Assembly (NCBI GenBank): GCA_007117775.1
Contig: SKFX01000224.1
Location: 1 to 17,490 of the forward strand
Length of the DNA: 17,490 nt
Direction of reading: 5' to 3'
From: Ilumatobacteraceae bacterium
Lineage (GTDB): Bacteria; Actinomycetota; Acidimicrobiia; Acidimicrobiales; Ilumatobacteraceae
In this document: piece after piece, positions 7,009 through 13,379 of the stretch
Layout of the letters: every line of letters starts with the position of its first letter
How positions within the stretch are numbered: the first letter of the stretch is position 1
Made by a program: the position numbers and the translations under genes
Notes under the pieces: model-generated
Database searches by the model: none
What the model was told of the DNA's origin: nothing
The model's input: only the letters and a program-made list of their open reading frames with translations

Positions 7009-7818
7009 ATGGATCTGCGCGACCGTCATGTGATCGTCACCGGAGCAGCCCGTGGGATCGGAGCTGCGCTCTCGAAGGCCTTCCATGCCGCCGGCGCGCG
7101 GGTGGTGATGGCTGATCGCGACGGCCTCGCGCGGGCCCATGACCCGCTGGCGGGCGCTGTCGAGGTCGTCGCCGATGTGAGCACCGAGGCCGGCAACATG
7201 CACCTCATCGACACTGCACGCCGGGCCTTCGGGCCGGTGGATCTGTTCTTCGCCAATGCCGGCGTCGGCTACGGCGGTGATCCGATGACCGCCGACGAGG
7301 TTTGGGACGACGCCTTTGCTGTGAACTTCCACGCCCATCGCTGGGCGGCGCGATTGCTGCTGCCCGAATGGCTCGAGCGCGGCGAGGGCTACTTCTGTTC
7401 GACGGCATCAGCCGCTGGCCTGCTCGCCCAGATCGGCTCAGCTCCGTACTCGGTGACCAAGCATGCTGCGGTGGCCTTCGCCGAGTGGTTGTCGATCACC
7501 TATGGCGCACGCGGCATCAAGGTGAGCTGTCTGTGCCCGCAGGGGGTCAACACCGACATGCTCAACCCCCGCGACGAACCCGACGGGCCCCAGGCAGGGG
7601 CCCTGGGGCGAGGCGATGGCGGTGATGTCGTGCGCGCCGCAGGGGCAGTCCTCGAACCCGATGAGGTCGCTGCGGTCGTCCTCGAGGCGATCGAGGCCGA
7701 GCGCTTCTTGATCCTTCCGCATCCCGAGGTGGCCGACTACGTGCGCCACAAGGCGAACGATCCCGATCGCTGGCTCAGCGGCATGCGCAAACTCCAGCAG
7801 CGCATCCTGGGCCTCTGA
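7009..7818 (+). CDS. Short-chain dehydrogenase/reductase (SDR, classical type)
   Basis: This 269-residue protein has a complete classical SDR core. It has the cofactor loop TGAARGIG (11-18), ADV at 55-57, NAG at 83-85, a catalytic serine near Ser134, and the YxxxK pair Tyr147/Lys151. An acidic-residue context after the second strand (MADRDG) suggests NAD(H) preference, as an Asp at this place usually favours NAD over NADP (family knowledge). The segment from about 188 to 213 is Gly/Asp-rich and variable, corresponding to the substrate lid. The substrate is unknown; SDRs of this type often act on hydroxyacyl or steroid-like alcohols. It is followed by a 239-base intergenic region that carries the promoter of the sulfide block, so it is transcribed alone. 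Confidence 0.9.
   Translation: MDLRDRHVIVTGAARGIGAALSKAFHAAGARVVMADRDGLARAHDPLAGAVEVVADVSTEAGNMHLIDTARRAFGPVDLFFANAGVGYGGDPMTADEVWDDAFAVNFHAHRWAARLLLPEWLERGEGYFCSTASAAGLLAQIGSAPYSVTKHAAVAFAEWLSITYGARGIKVSCLCPQGVNTDMLNPRDEPDGPQAGALGRGDGGDVVRAAGAVLEPDEVAAVVLEAIEAERFLILPHPEVADYVRHKANDPDRWLSGMRKLQQRILGL
7587..7609. repeat. Strong GC-rich inverted repeat inside the dehydrogenase gene
   Basis: The arms gccccagg (7587-7594) and cctggggc (7602-7609) are perfect 8-base complements around a 7-base loop. It lies in the variable lid region of the enzyme (residues about 193-201). It may simply follow from Gly/Ala/Pro codons in GC-rich DNA. Confidence 0.5.
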
Positions 7819-7939
7819 GCCCGTCGCTGGGGCACGGAACATCTCGATCGCCGCAGTCTCGAATATCGCTGTATGACCATCACCGCGGTGTACGCGCCCG
7901 GCCGGGTTGGTCGGTTCCGCCGGTGGGGCCGATCAGCAG

Positions 7940-7968
7940 TTGACATGCGTCCAACGACACGCTAAGTT
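7940..7968 (+). promoter_or_regulatory. Consensus housekeeping-type promoter of the persulfide dioxygenase gene
   Basis: TTGACA (7940-7945) is a perfect -35 box. A 17-base spacer separates it from TAAGTT (7963-7968) as the -10. Transcription should start near 7975, giving an untranslated leader of about 80 bases. This is the only promoter in the window with a perfect -35 and the only long leader I could find, in contrast with the leaderless starts elsewhere. Confidence 0.72.
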
Positions 7969-7981
7969 TGTCCGTACATTT

Positions 7982-8020
7982 ACATCAGCGGTCTCGATGA
8001 ACCATCGAGTCCGCAGATGT
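7982..8020. promoter_or_regulatory. 39-base imperfect palindrome in the leader of the persulfide dioxygenase gene
   Basis: The 18-base arms at 7982-7999 and 8003-8020 match at 16 of 18 positions around a 3-base loop (aac). The inner core ctcgatg/catcgag is perfect over 7 bases. It starts about 7 bases after the predicted transcription start and ends 37 before the start codon. No T-run follows, so it is not an intrinsic terminator. It could be an operator just downstream of the promoter (for example for the GntR protein encoded in the same block) or an mRNA hairpin that affects stability or translation. Confidence 0.65.
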
Positions 8021-8057
8021 GAGCACCGACCACACATCACAGAAACGTGAGGGGACC

Positions 8058-9437
8058 ATGAAATTTGAGCAGTACTACCTCGAGTGCCTGTCGCACGCCT
8101 CGTACCTCGTTGCCGATGAGACCACCGGTCGCGCCGTGGTCGTCGACCCCCAACGCGATATCAGTCAGTATCTCGCCGACGCCGAGAGCGCCGGTCTCAC
8201 GATCGAACTGGTGATCCAGACGCATTTCCACGCCGACTTCGTCTCGGGCCACCTCGAATTGGCCGAGGCCACCGGCGCCAAGATCGTGTACTCCTCGATC
8301 GCCGAGACCGAGTTCGACTACATGGCGGTCGGTGACGGTGAGCGGTACTCACTGGGCGAGGTCACCCTCGAGTTCATCCACACCCCGGGCCACACCCCTG
8401 AGTCGATGACCATTGCGGTGTACGAGCGCGCCGACGACGCCGAGCCCTATGGCGTCCTGACCGGCGACACCTTGTTCATCGGCGATGTCGGCCGCCCGGA
8501 TCTGCTGGCATCGATCGGCTTCACCCGCGACCAGCTCGCAGAGATGCTCTACAACTCGATCGAGACCAAGATCAAGAAGCTTCCCGACACCACCAAGGTG
8601 TTCCCCGCCCACGGCGCTGGATCGGCCTGCGGCAAGAACCTGTCGACCGAACTGGTCTCCACCATCGGCGAGCAGCGCGAGACCAACTACGCCCTCGGTG
8701 CACCCGATAAGCAGACCTTCATCGAGATGGTGACCGAGGGCCAGCCGCCGGCACCGGAATACTTCGTCTACAACGCCATCTTGAACCGCCAAGAGCGCGA
8801 ACTCCTCGACGAGGAAGAGATGCCTGCGGCGCTGAGTTTCGAACAGATGCGCGCCGCCTTGGCCTCGGGAGCGGTGCTCCTCGACGGCCGCGACCCCGAG
8901 GACTTCGCCCGCGGCCACTTCAAGGGCGCCATCAACATCGGCCTCGCCGGCCGTTACGCCGAGTTCGCCGGATCGGTCATCAAGCCCGATGTCGACATCG
9001 TGCTGATGGTCGATGACGATTTCGAGCTCGAAGCCAAGGTCCGTCTCGGCCGCATCGGCTTCGACCGGGTCGTGGGATATCTCAGCGAGCCGCTCAAGGC
9101 CATGCTGGATCACCAGGACATGGTGCAGACCGCATCGCGTCTCACCGCCGTCGACTACACCGAGCGTTCCCGCGAGATCGCCGATATCCAACTCGTCGAC
9201 GTGCGCAATCCGGGCGAGTTCTCTCTCGGGAGCATCCCGGACTCGATCAGTATCCCCGTCGGCCAGATTCCGGGCCGGGTGGATGAACTGGACCCGAACC
9301 GTCCGACCGTCGTGTTCTGCGCGGGCGGATATCGGTCCTCGGTCGCCGCCAGCGTGCTCCGCACCGCCGGGTTCGGCGATGTCTCGGACATCCGCGGCGG
9401 CTACACCGCCTGGTCCGAGACCGTCCAGTCAGCCTGA
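8058..9437 (+). CDS. Persulfide dioxygenase-rhodanese fusion (CstB/ETHE1-like)
   Basis: This 459-residue, three-domain protein begins with a metallo-beta-lactamase fold of ETHE1 type (1 to about 245). It has THFHADF (His56, His58, Asp60), GHTPES (His112), TGDTLF (Asp137), DVGRPDLL and FPAHGAGSACGKN (His185). By family homology His112 or its equivalent, His56 and Asp137 hold a mononuclear iron. Next comes a rhodanese-like domain (about 258-345) with no active-site cysteine, then a full rhodanese (about 365-456) with Cys421 in CAGGYRS. This order matches CstB, which oxidises persulfides to sulfite and combines it with sulfane sulfur to give thiosulfate. The ATG has a good GAGG Shine-Dalgarno 5 bases upstream, so the in-frame GTG at 8019, which lies inside the palindrome, is rejected. 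The SQR gene follows on the same strand, completing the pathway. Confidence 0.92.
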   Translation: MKFEQYYLECLSHASYLVADETTGRAVVVDPQRDISQYLADAESAGLTIELVIQTHFHADFVSGHLELAEATGAKIVYSSIAETEFDYMAVGDGERYSLGEVTLEFIHTPGHTPESMTIAVYERADDAEPYGVLTGDTLFIGDVGRPDLLASIGFTRDQLAEMLYNSIETKIKKLPDTTKVFPAHGAGSACGKNLSTELVSTIGEQRETNYALGAPDKQTFIEMVTEGQPPAPEYFVYNAILNRQERELLDEEEMPAALSFEQMRAALASGAVLLDGRDPEDFARGHFKGAINIGLAGRYAEFAGSVIKPDVDIVLMVDDDFELEAKVRLGRIGFDRVVGYLSEPLKAMLDHQDMVQTASRLTAVDYTERSREIADIQLVDVRNPGEFSLGSIPDSISIPVGQIPGRVDELDPNRPTVVFCAGGYRSSVAASVLRTAGFGDVSDIRGGYTAWSETVQSA

Positions 9438-9443
9438 TCCCCC

Positions 9444-9473
9444 GACGAGCACGCCATACGGCAGCGGCTCGTC
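9444..9473 (+). terminator. Hairpin just after the persulfide dioxygenase gene
   Basis: The arms gacgagc (9444-9450) and gctcgtc (9467-9473) are perfect 7-base complements, with a further inner gcc/ggc pairing at 9453-9455 and 9460-9462. It starts 6 bases after the stop. There is no T-run, so it may be a partial terminator or an mRNA end-stabiliser that allows different levels of the two sulfide genes. Confidence 0.4.
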
Positions 9474-9563
9474 TCAGTTCTGGCCCACAGCTCCCCCGTT
9501 CTCAGTGGCCCGCTCCCCCGGCGGTACGCTGAGGCCGGAGGGCCGCACACGATCGATTCTGTT

Positions 9564-9671
9564 ATGGCTGACACCATCGTTGCCGCCATGGCCGTTGGGT
9601 CCCGGCCGCGCCGGGGCTCACCGTGCCACGATCGACCAGAAGAATCCAGACACCGAGGAGACCACCGATGA
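9564..9671 (+). CDS. Possible 35-codon upstream ORF overlapping the SQR start
   Basis: An ATG at 9564 opens a 35-codon frame whose TGA (9669-9671) overlaps the SQR ATG (9668) in the arrangement ATGA. The product begins MADTIVAAMAVG and then becomes Arg/His/Pro-rich, which looks like translated non-coding DNA. I see no Shine-Dalgarno and no convincing -10 box upstream. It is listed because the overlap geometry matches real coupled gene pairs here. The SQR gene has its own Shine-Dalgarno (GAGGAG), so the ORF is not needed for its translation. Confidence 0.22.
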   Translation: MADTIVAAMAVGSRPRRGSPCHDRPEESRHRGDHR

Positions 9672-10867
9672 CCGTCACCGCCCATCACCGCATCCTCATC
9701 GTCGGCGGTGGCACCGCCGGAATCACCGTGGCTGCTCGGCTGCGGCGCGCCGGCCAGAGCGGTGTCGCGATCATCGAACCATCCGACTGGCACTACTACC
9801 AGCCGCTGTGGACCCTGGTGGGCGCTGGGGTCTCCAAGGCCGCCACGACGCGCCGGCCCGAAGCATCGGTGATGCCGCGCGGTGTCGAATGGATCCGATC
9901 CTCGGCGGCATCGTTCGCGCCGGCCGACAACACCGTCACCACCGATGACGGCTCGACCTACTCCTATGACGTCTTGATCGTCGCTGCGGGCATCCAACTG
10001 GACTGGGATGCCACGCCTGGCCTGGCCGAGGGCATCGGATCCAACGGTCTGTCCTCGAACTACCGCTATGACCTTGCGCCGCGGACCTGGGACTTCATCC
10101 GCAACACCCGCTCGGGCACGGCGGTGTTCACCATGCCCACCGACCCGATCAAATGCGGTGGGGCCCCGCAGAAGATCGCCTATCTGGCCTCAGACTACTG
10201 GCGCTCGCAGGGTGTGCTCGATGAGATCGACGTCCACCTCGTGGTCCCGAGCCCGAGGATCTTCGGCGTGGCCGAGTTCGCCGAACAGCTCGAGGCGGTC
10301 ATCGCCGACTATGGCATCACTCTGCACACCAGCTCAACGCTCGCCGAGGTTGACCCAGACGCCAAACGGGCCATCATCTCCTCGACCACCGATGACCGCA
10401 AGTTCGACCTGGACTATGACGTGATGCACGTGGTCCCCCATCAGTCCGCCCCCGATTGGATCAAGGCCTCCCCGCTATCGATGCCCGATGCGCTCGGCTA
10501 CGTCGACGTCGACCGCCACACCCTGCAGCACATGCGCCATGACAACGTCTTCTCCCTCGGTGATGTGGCCGGCTCACCGAACTCCAAGACCGGCGCCGCG
10601 GTGCGCAAACAGGCCCCGGTAGTGGTCGACAACGCCATCGCCGTGCTCGAGGACCGACCGCTGACCGCTGAGTACCACGGCTACTCCTCGTGTCCACTGA
10701 CGACCTCGCGATCCAAGATGCTGCTGGCCGAATTCGACTACACCAACCAGCCCACGCCAACGATCCCGTTGATCAACACCATCAAGCCCCGACGCGATAT
10801 GTGGCTGTTGAAGAAGTACGGGCTGCCCTTCGTCTACTGGAATCTGATGATGCGGGGCCGTCTGTGA
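9668..10867 (+). CDS. sqr: Sulfide:quinone oxidoreductase, type II (SQOR-like)
   Basis: This 399-residue flavoprotein starts with the FAD dinucleotide-binding motif GGGTAG (13-18) after a beta strand. The sequence resembles mitochondrial SQOR throughout: SDWHYYQPLWTLVGAG (39-54), PIKCGGAPQKIAYL with Cys163, a conserved MHVVPHQSAPD segment, NVFSLGDVAGSPNSKTGAAV (293-312) near the FAD, YSSCPLTTSRSKMLLAEFDY with Cys342, and a C-terminal PFVYWNLMMRG. Cys163 and Cys342 correspond to the two redox cysteines that carry the sulfane sulfur. The enzyme oxidises H2S, passes electrons to quinone at the membrane, and gives a persulfide for the dioxygenase encoded upstream. GAGGAG lies 7 bases before the ATG and decides the start. 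Its stop overlaps the start of the GntR gene as GTGA. Confidence 0.93.
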   Translation: MTVTAHHRILIVGGGTAGITVAARLRRAGQSGVAIIEPSDWHYYQPLWTLVGAGVSKAATTRRPEASVMPRGVEWIRSSAASFAPADNTVTTDDGSTYSYDVLIVAAGIQLDWDATPGLAEGIGSNGLSSNYRYDLAPRTWDFIRNTRSGTAVFTMPTDPIKCGGAPQKIAYLASDYWRSQGVLDEIDVHLVVPSPRIFGVAEFAEQLEAVIADYGITLHTSSTLAEVDPDAKRAIISSTTDDRKFDLDYDVMHVVPHQSAPDWIKASPLSMPDALGYVDVDRHTLQHMRHDNVFSLGDVAGSPNSKTGAAVRKQAPVVVDNAIAVLEDRPLTAEYHGYSSCPLTTSRSKMLLAEFDYTNQPTPTIPLINTIKPRRDMWLLKKYGLPFVYWNLMMRGRL

Positions 10868-11649
10868 GTCCCGCTGCCGGCGCTCTCGACCGATCAGGAT
10901 CCGCTCCGCTGTGGGCACAACTCGAGGCTGATCTACGAGGTCGTCTGCACACCGGCGAATTCGACGAACGCTTCCCGACCGACCATGAACTCATGGAGTA
11001 CTACCGGGTCAGCCGTCACACGGTCCGCCACGCGGTCGCCAAACTCGGTGCCGATGGGCTCTTGCAGCGACGCCGAGGTGTCGGCTCGGCGGTGGACCGG
11101 CACAGCTTCGAGCAGTCGCTCGGATCGCTCTACAGCCTCTTCCGCGTCGTCGAGGCATCCGGAGCCACCCAACGCAGCTACGTTCTGGCCCTGACCAGCA
11201 CCACCGACGCTGAGGCGGCTGCTCACCTCGGGCTCGAACCCGATGCCGATCTGGTCCACCTGGCACGGATCCGCTACGCCGACGACGAACCGCTCGCCAT
11301 CGATCGCCTCTGGCTGCCCCAGTCGATCGCCGAGGCGCTCTTGCATGTCGACTTCACCCATACCGCGCTCTATGACGAACTCGAACTCGCCACCGGTCGG
11401 CGGCCCAGTTCGGGATGGGAGCGGATCACCCCGCTCATGGCCACCCCCGATGACCGTCAGCGTCTCGGCATCGACGCCGATCAGGCGGTCTTCTGTCTGC
11501 AGCGACTGGCCTGCGTCGACTCCGAGCCAGTCGAGTGGCGGGTCACGACCATCCGTGGCGACCGTTTCAGCTTCATCGCGGACTGGACATCAGGGCAGGC
11601 CTCCAGCCTGCAGTTGACCGCCCATCGGCGCGATGACTCCGAGCGATGA
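10864..11649 (+). CDS. GntR-family transcriptional regulator with UTRA ligand-binding domain (HutC type)
   Basis: This 261-residue protein has an N-terminal winged helix (about 14-78): PLWAQLEADLRGRLHTGEF, a recognition-helix region YRVSRHTVRHAVAKL, and the wing GLLQRRRGVGSAV. A UTRA-type effector domain follows (about 100-250), with ARIRYADDEPLAIDRLWLP and EPVEWRVTTIRGDRFSF. It would bind DNA as a dimer and respond to a small ligand not identifiable here. The GTG start overlaps the SQR stop (GTGA) and the stop overlaps the nitrobindin start (ATGA), so it is co-translated with both. The context makes it the likely regulator of the sulfide block. This is unusual, because known sulfide-oxidation regulators are mostly ArsR, CsoR or sigma-54-activator types. 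Longer upstream reading into the SQR gene is rejected. Confidence 0.9.
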   Translation: MSPAAGALDRSGSAPLWAQLEADLRGRLHTGEFDERFPTDHELMEYYRVSRHTVRHAVAKLGADGLLQRRRGVGSAVDRHSFEQSLGSLYSLFRVVEASGATQRSYVLALTSTTDAEAAAHLGLEPDADLVHLARIRYADDEPLAIDRLWLPQSIAEALLHVDFTHTALYDELELATGRRPSSGWERITPLMATPDDRQRLGIDADQAVFCLQRLACVDSEPVEWRVTTIRGDRFSFIADWTSGQASSLQLTAHRRDDSER

Positions 11650-12149
11650 CCGATTCGACAACACCACCACTACACCCTGATCTCGCGCCGCTGGGAGACC
11701 TCGTCGGAGCATGGTCGGGAGCGGGCACGGGGTCATATCCGACCATCGAATCGTTCGGCTATCTCGAGCAGATCAGCTTCACCGCGACCCCGAAACCATT
11801 CCTCGCCTACCGGCAGCAGACCTGGGCCACCGATGACGGACGTCCGCTGCATGTCGAGGTCGGCTACCTGCGGATCGCAGCACCTGGCCGCGTCGAGTGG
11901 ATGATCTCGCATCCGATCGGCATCACCGAACTCTCCGAAGGGACCCTGATCCCGACCGGCACCGGATTCGTGCTCGCGCTGGAGTCCACGACCATCGCCC
12001 TGTCGTCCACCGCCAAGTCGGTGACCGCCGTCAACCGGATCCTGCGCCTTGCTGGCGACCAATTGAGTTACGAACTCGAGATGGCCGCAGTCGGCCACTC
12101 GATGACCCACCACCTCGCGGCTTCGCTGCAGAAGGTCCCCGCCGCCTAG
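11646..12149 (+). CDS. Nitrobindin-family heme protein (FABP-like, DUF1794)
   Basis: This 167-residue beta-barrel protein has the family opening LVGAWSGAGTGSYPTIESF (the GxWxGxGxGxYPTI signature, 19-37). Next come KPFLAYRQQTW (50-60), LHVEVGYLRI, and the C-terminal MTHHLAASLQK, in which His156 before Leu is the likely heme ligand. Members bind ferric heme and isomerise peroxynitrite or scavenge NO. The gene starts with an ATGA overlap on the GntR stop, so it is expressed with the sulfide-block regulator. The first 12 residues are polar and disordered-looking; no signal peptide is present. An older name for the family is fatty-acid-binding-like, but the heme site supports nitrobindin. Confidence 0.88.
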   Translation: MTDSTTPPLHPDLAPLGDLVGAWSGAGTGSYPTIESFGYLEQISFTATPKPFLAYRQQTWATDDGRPLHVEVGYLRIAAPGRVEWMISHPIGITELSEGTLIPTGTGFVLALESTTIALSSTAKSVTAVNRILRLAGDQLSYELEMAAVGHSMTHHLAASLQKVPAA

Positions 12150-12152
12150 CCT
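12147..12152 (+). promoter_or_regulatory. -10 box TAGCCT of a leaderless promoter for the thiolase
   Basis: TAGCCT ends 7 bases before the ATG at 12160, and its first three bases are the stop codon of the nitrobindin gene. A cagga just before the ATG is too close to serve as a Shine-Dalgarno. Confidence 0.45.
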
Positions 12153-12159
12153 CTCAGGA

Positions 12160-13344
12160 ATGAAGAACTCAGACGTCGTCATCGTCGAAGCCCTCCGCAC
12201 CCCGATCGGCCGCCGCGGCGGCGGACTGTCGGGCCTGCATCCGGGCGAGGTGCTCGCCAAGGTGCAATCCGCAGTCATCGAACGCAGCGGTATCGACCCG
12301 TCGGCTGTCGGCCAGGTGGTCGGCGGCTGCGTCAGCCAGGTCGGTGAACAGAGCTTCAACATCACGCGGACCGCCTGGCTGTCGGCAGGGCTCCCGCTGA
12401 CCACGGCCGCGACCACGGTCGACACCCAATGCGGTTCCAGCCAGCAGGCGACCAACCTGGCGGCATCGATGGTGGCCGCCGGAGTCGTCGACGTGGCGAT
12501 GGCATGTGGGGTGGAGGCGATGAGCCGGGTCCCGATCGGCGCCAACAGCTCGAAACAGCTCGGCCTCGGCGTGCCGATCCCGCCGACCTATTTCGACCAG
12601 TACGAGATGACATCGCAGTTCGAAGGCGCTGAGCGGATCGCCGAGCGCTGGGGCATCAGCCGCGAGGACACCGACGCGTTCGGCCTCGCCAGCCAGGAAC
12701 GCGCCGCTCGGGCCTGGGCTGAGGGGCGCTTCGACGGACAGTGGATCCCCGTCGAGGCACCGGTACTCGACGATGAGCGCCAGCCGACGGGTGAGACCCA
12801 GGTGATCGAGCGCGATGAGGGCCTGCGCGAGACCTCGCTCGAGAAGCTCTCCGGACTCAAGCCCGTCGCACGACCCGATGGTGTGCACACCGCGGGCAAC
12901 TCGTCTCAGATCTCCGATGGTGCCGCTGCGGTGCTCATGATGACCGCCGAGCGTGCTGAAGAGCTGGGCCTTCGGCCTCGGGCGCGAATCGTGGACACCT
13001 GCCTGGTCGGCGTGGACCCGGTCCTGATGCTGACCGGCCCCATCGACGCCACCGAGCGCCTCGTGGAGCGCACCGGGATCGGCCTCGACACCATCGACGT
13101 GTTCGAGATCAACGAGGCATTCGCATCGGTGGTGCTCGCCTGGGCCAAGCAGACCGGCGCCGATCTCGAACGCACCAACCCCAACGGTGGCGCCATCGCG
13201 CTCGGCCACCCACTCGGCGCCACCGGGGCGTTCTTGATGACCAAGGCACTGTATGAACTGGAGCGCACCGAGGGTCGTTATGGCCTCATCTCCATGTGCT
13301 GTGGCGGCGGTCTCGGCACCGGCACCATCATCGAGCGACTGTGA
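12160..13344 (+). CDS. Thiolase (acetyl-CoA C-acyltransferase family)
   Basis: This 394-residue protein of normal thiolase length has a complete active site. The nucleophile Cys91 is in DTQCGSSQQ, His350 in NPNGGAIALGHPLGATGA, and the acid/base Cys380 in SMCCGGGLGTG. The opening VIVEALRTPIGRRGG is typical. Such enzymes cleave 3-ketoacyl-CoA in beta-oxidation or condense acyl-CoAs; direction and chain length cannot be read here. The sequence type resembles actinobacterial FadA paralogues used for fatty acids or steroid side chains (inference). It has its own likely promoter, so it is probably not part of the sulfide operon although only 10 bases separate it from nitrobindin. The following YdjC gene has a separate leaderless start. 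Confidence 0.92.
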   Translation: MKNSDVVIVEALRTPIGRRGGGLSGLHPGEVLAKVQSAVIERSGIDPSAVGQVVGGCVSQVGEQSFNITRTAWLSAGLPLTTAATTVDTQCGSSQQATNLAASMVAAGVVDVAMACGVEAMSRVPIGANSSKQLGLGVPIPPTYFDQYEMTSQFEGAERIAERWGISREDTDAFGLASQERAARAWAEGRFDGQWIPVEAPVLDDERQPTGETQVIERDEGLRETSLEKLSGLKPVARPDGVHTAGNSSQISDGAAAVLMMTAERAEELGLRPRARIVDTCLVGVDPVLMLTGPIDATERLVERTGIGLDTIDVFEINEAFASVVLAWAKQTGADLERTNPNGGAIALGHPLGATGAFLMTKALYELERTEGRYGLISMCCGGGLGTGTIIERL

Positions 13345-13367
13345 CCGCACTCGGCCACCTGCGCCGA

Positions 13368-13373
13368 TAGTGT
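13368..13373 (+). promoter_or_regulatory. -10 box TAGTGT of a leaderless promoter for the YdjC-type gene
   Basis: TAGTGT ends 6 bases before the GTG at 13380. No Shine-Dalgarno sequence lies between the thiolase stop and this GTG, which supports the GTG as a leaderless start. Confidence 0.5.
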
Positions 13374-13379
13374 CGACCC

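Noticed and set aside
7873..7965. 30-codon ORF upstream of the sulfide promoter
   Set aside because: It ends inside the -10 box, has no start signal and an Arg-rich composition; it is probably chance.
8019..8057. GTG 8019 as an upstream start of the persulfide dioxygenase
   Set aside because: The added residues are not conserved-looking, the GTG is within the palindrome arm, and the ATG at 8058 has a well-placed Shine-Dalgarno.
8349..9191. 280-codon open frame antisense to the persulfide dioxygenase
   Set aside because: A GC-skew shadow of a gene with a complete metal site and a rhodanese active site.
9548..9635. Direct repeat cacgatcga at 9548-9556 and 9627-9635 as an operator pair before SQR
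   Set aside because: It is only 9 bases long and built around gatcga, which is very frequent in this window; it is not distinguishable from chance.
9623..9667. GTG 9623 as an upstream start of SQR
   Set aside because: It would translate through the GAGGAG Shine-Dalgarno and adds an Arg/Pro-rich tail before the FAD motif.
12169..13350. 393-codon open frame on the minus strand mirroring the thiolase
   Set aside because: It is an exact shadow of the thiolase, whose active-site residues are all present; the antisense product has no recognisable motif.
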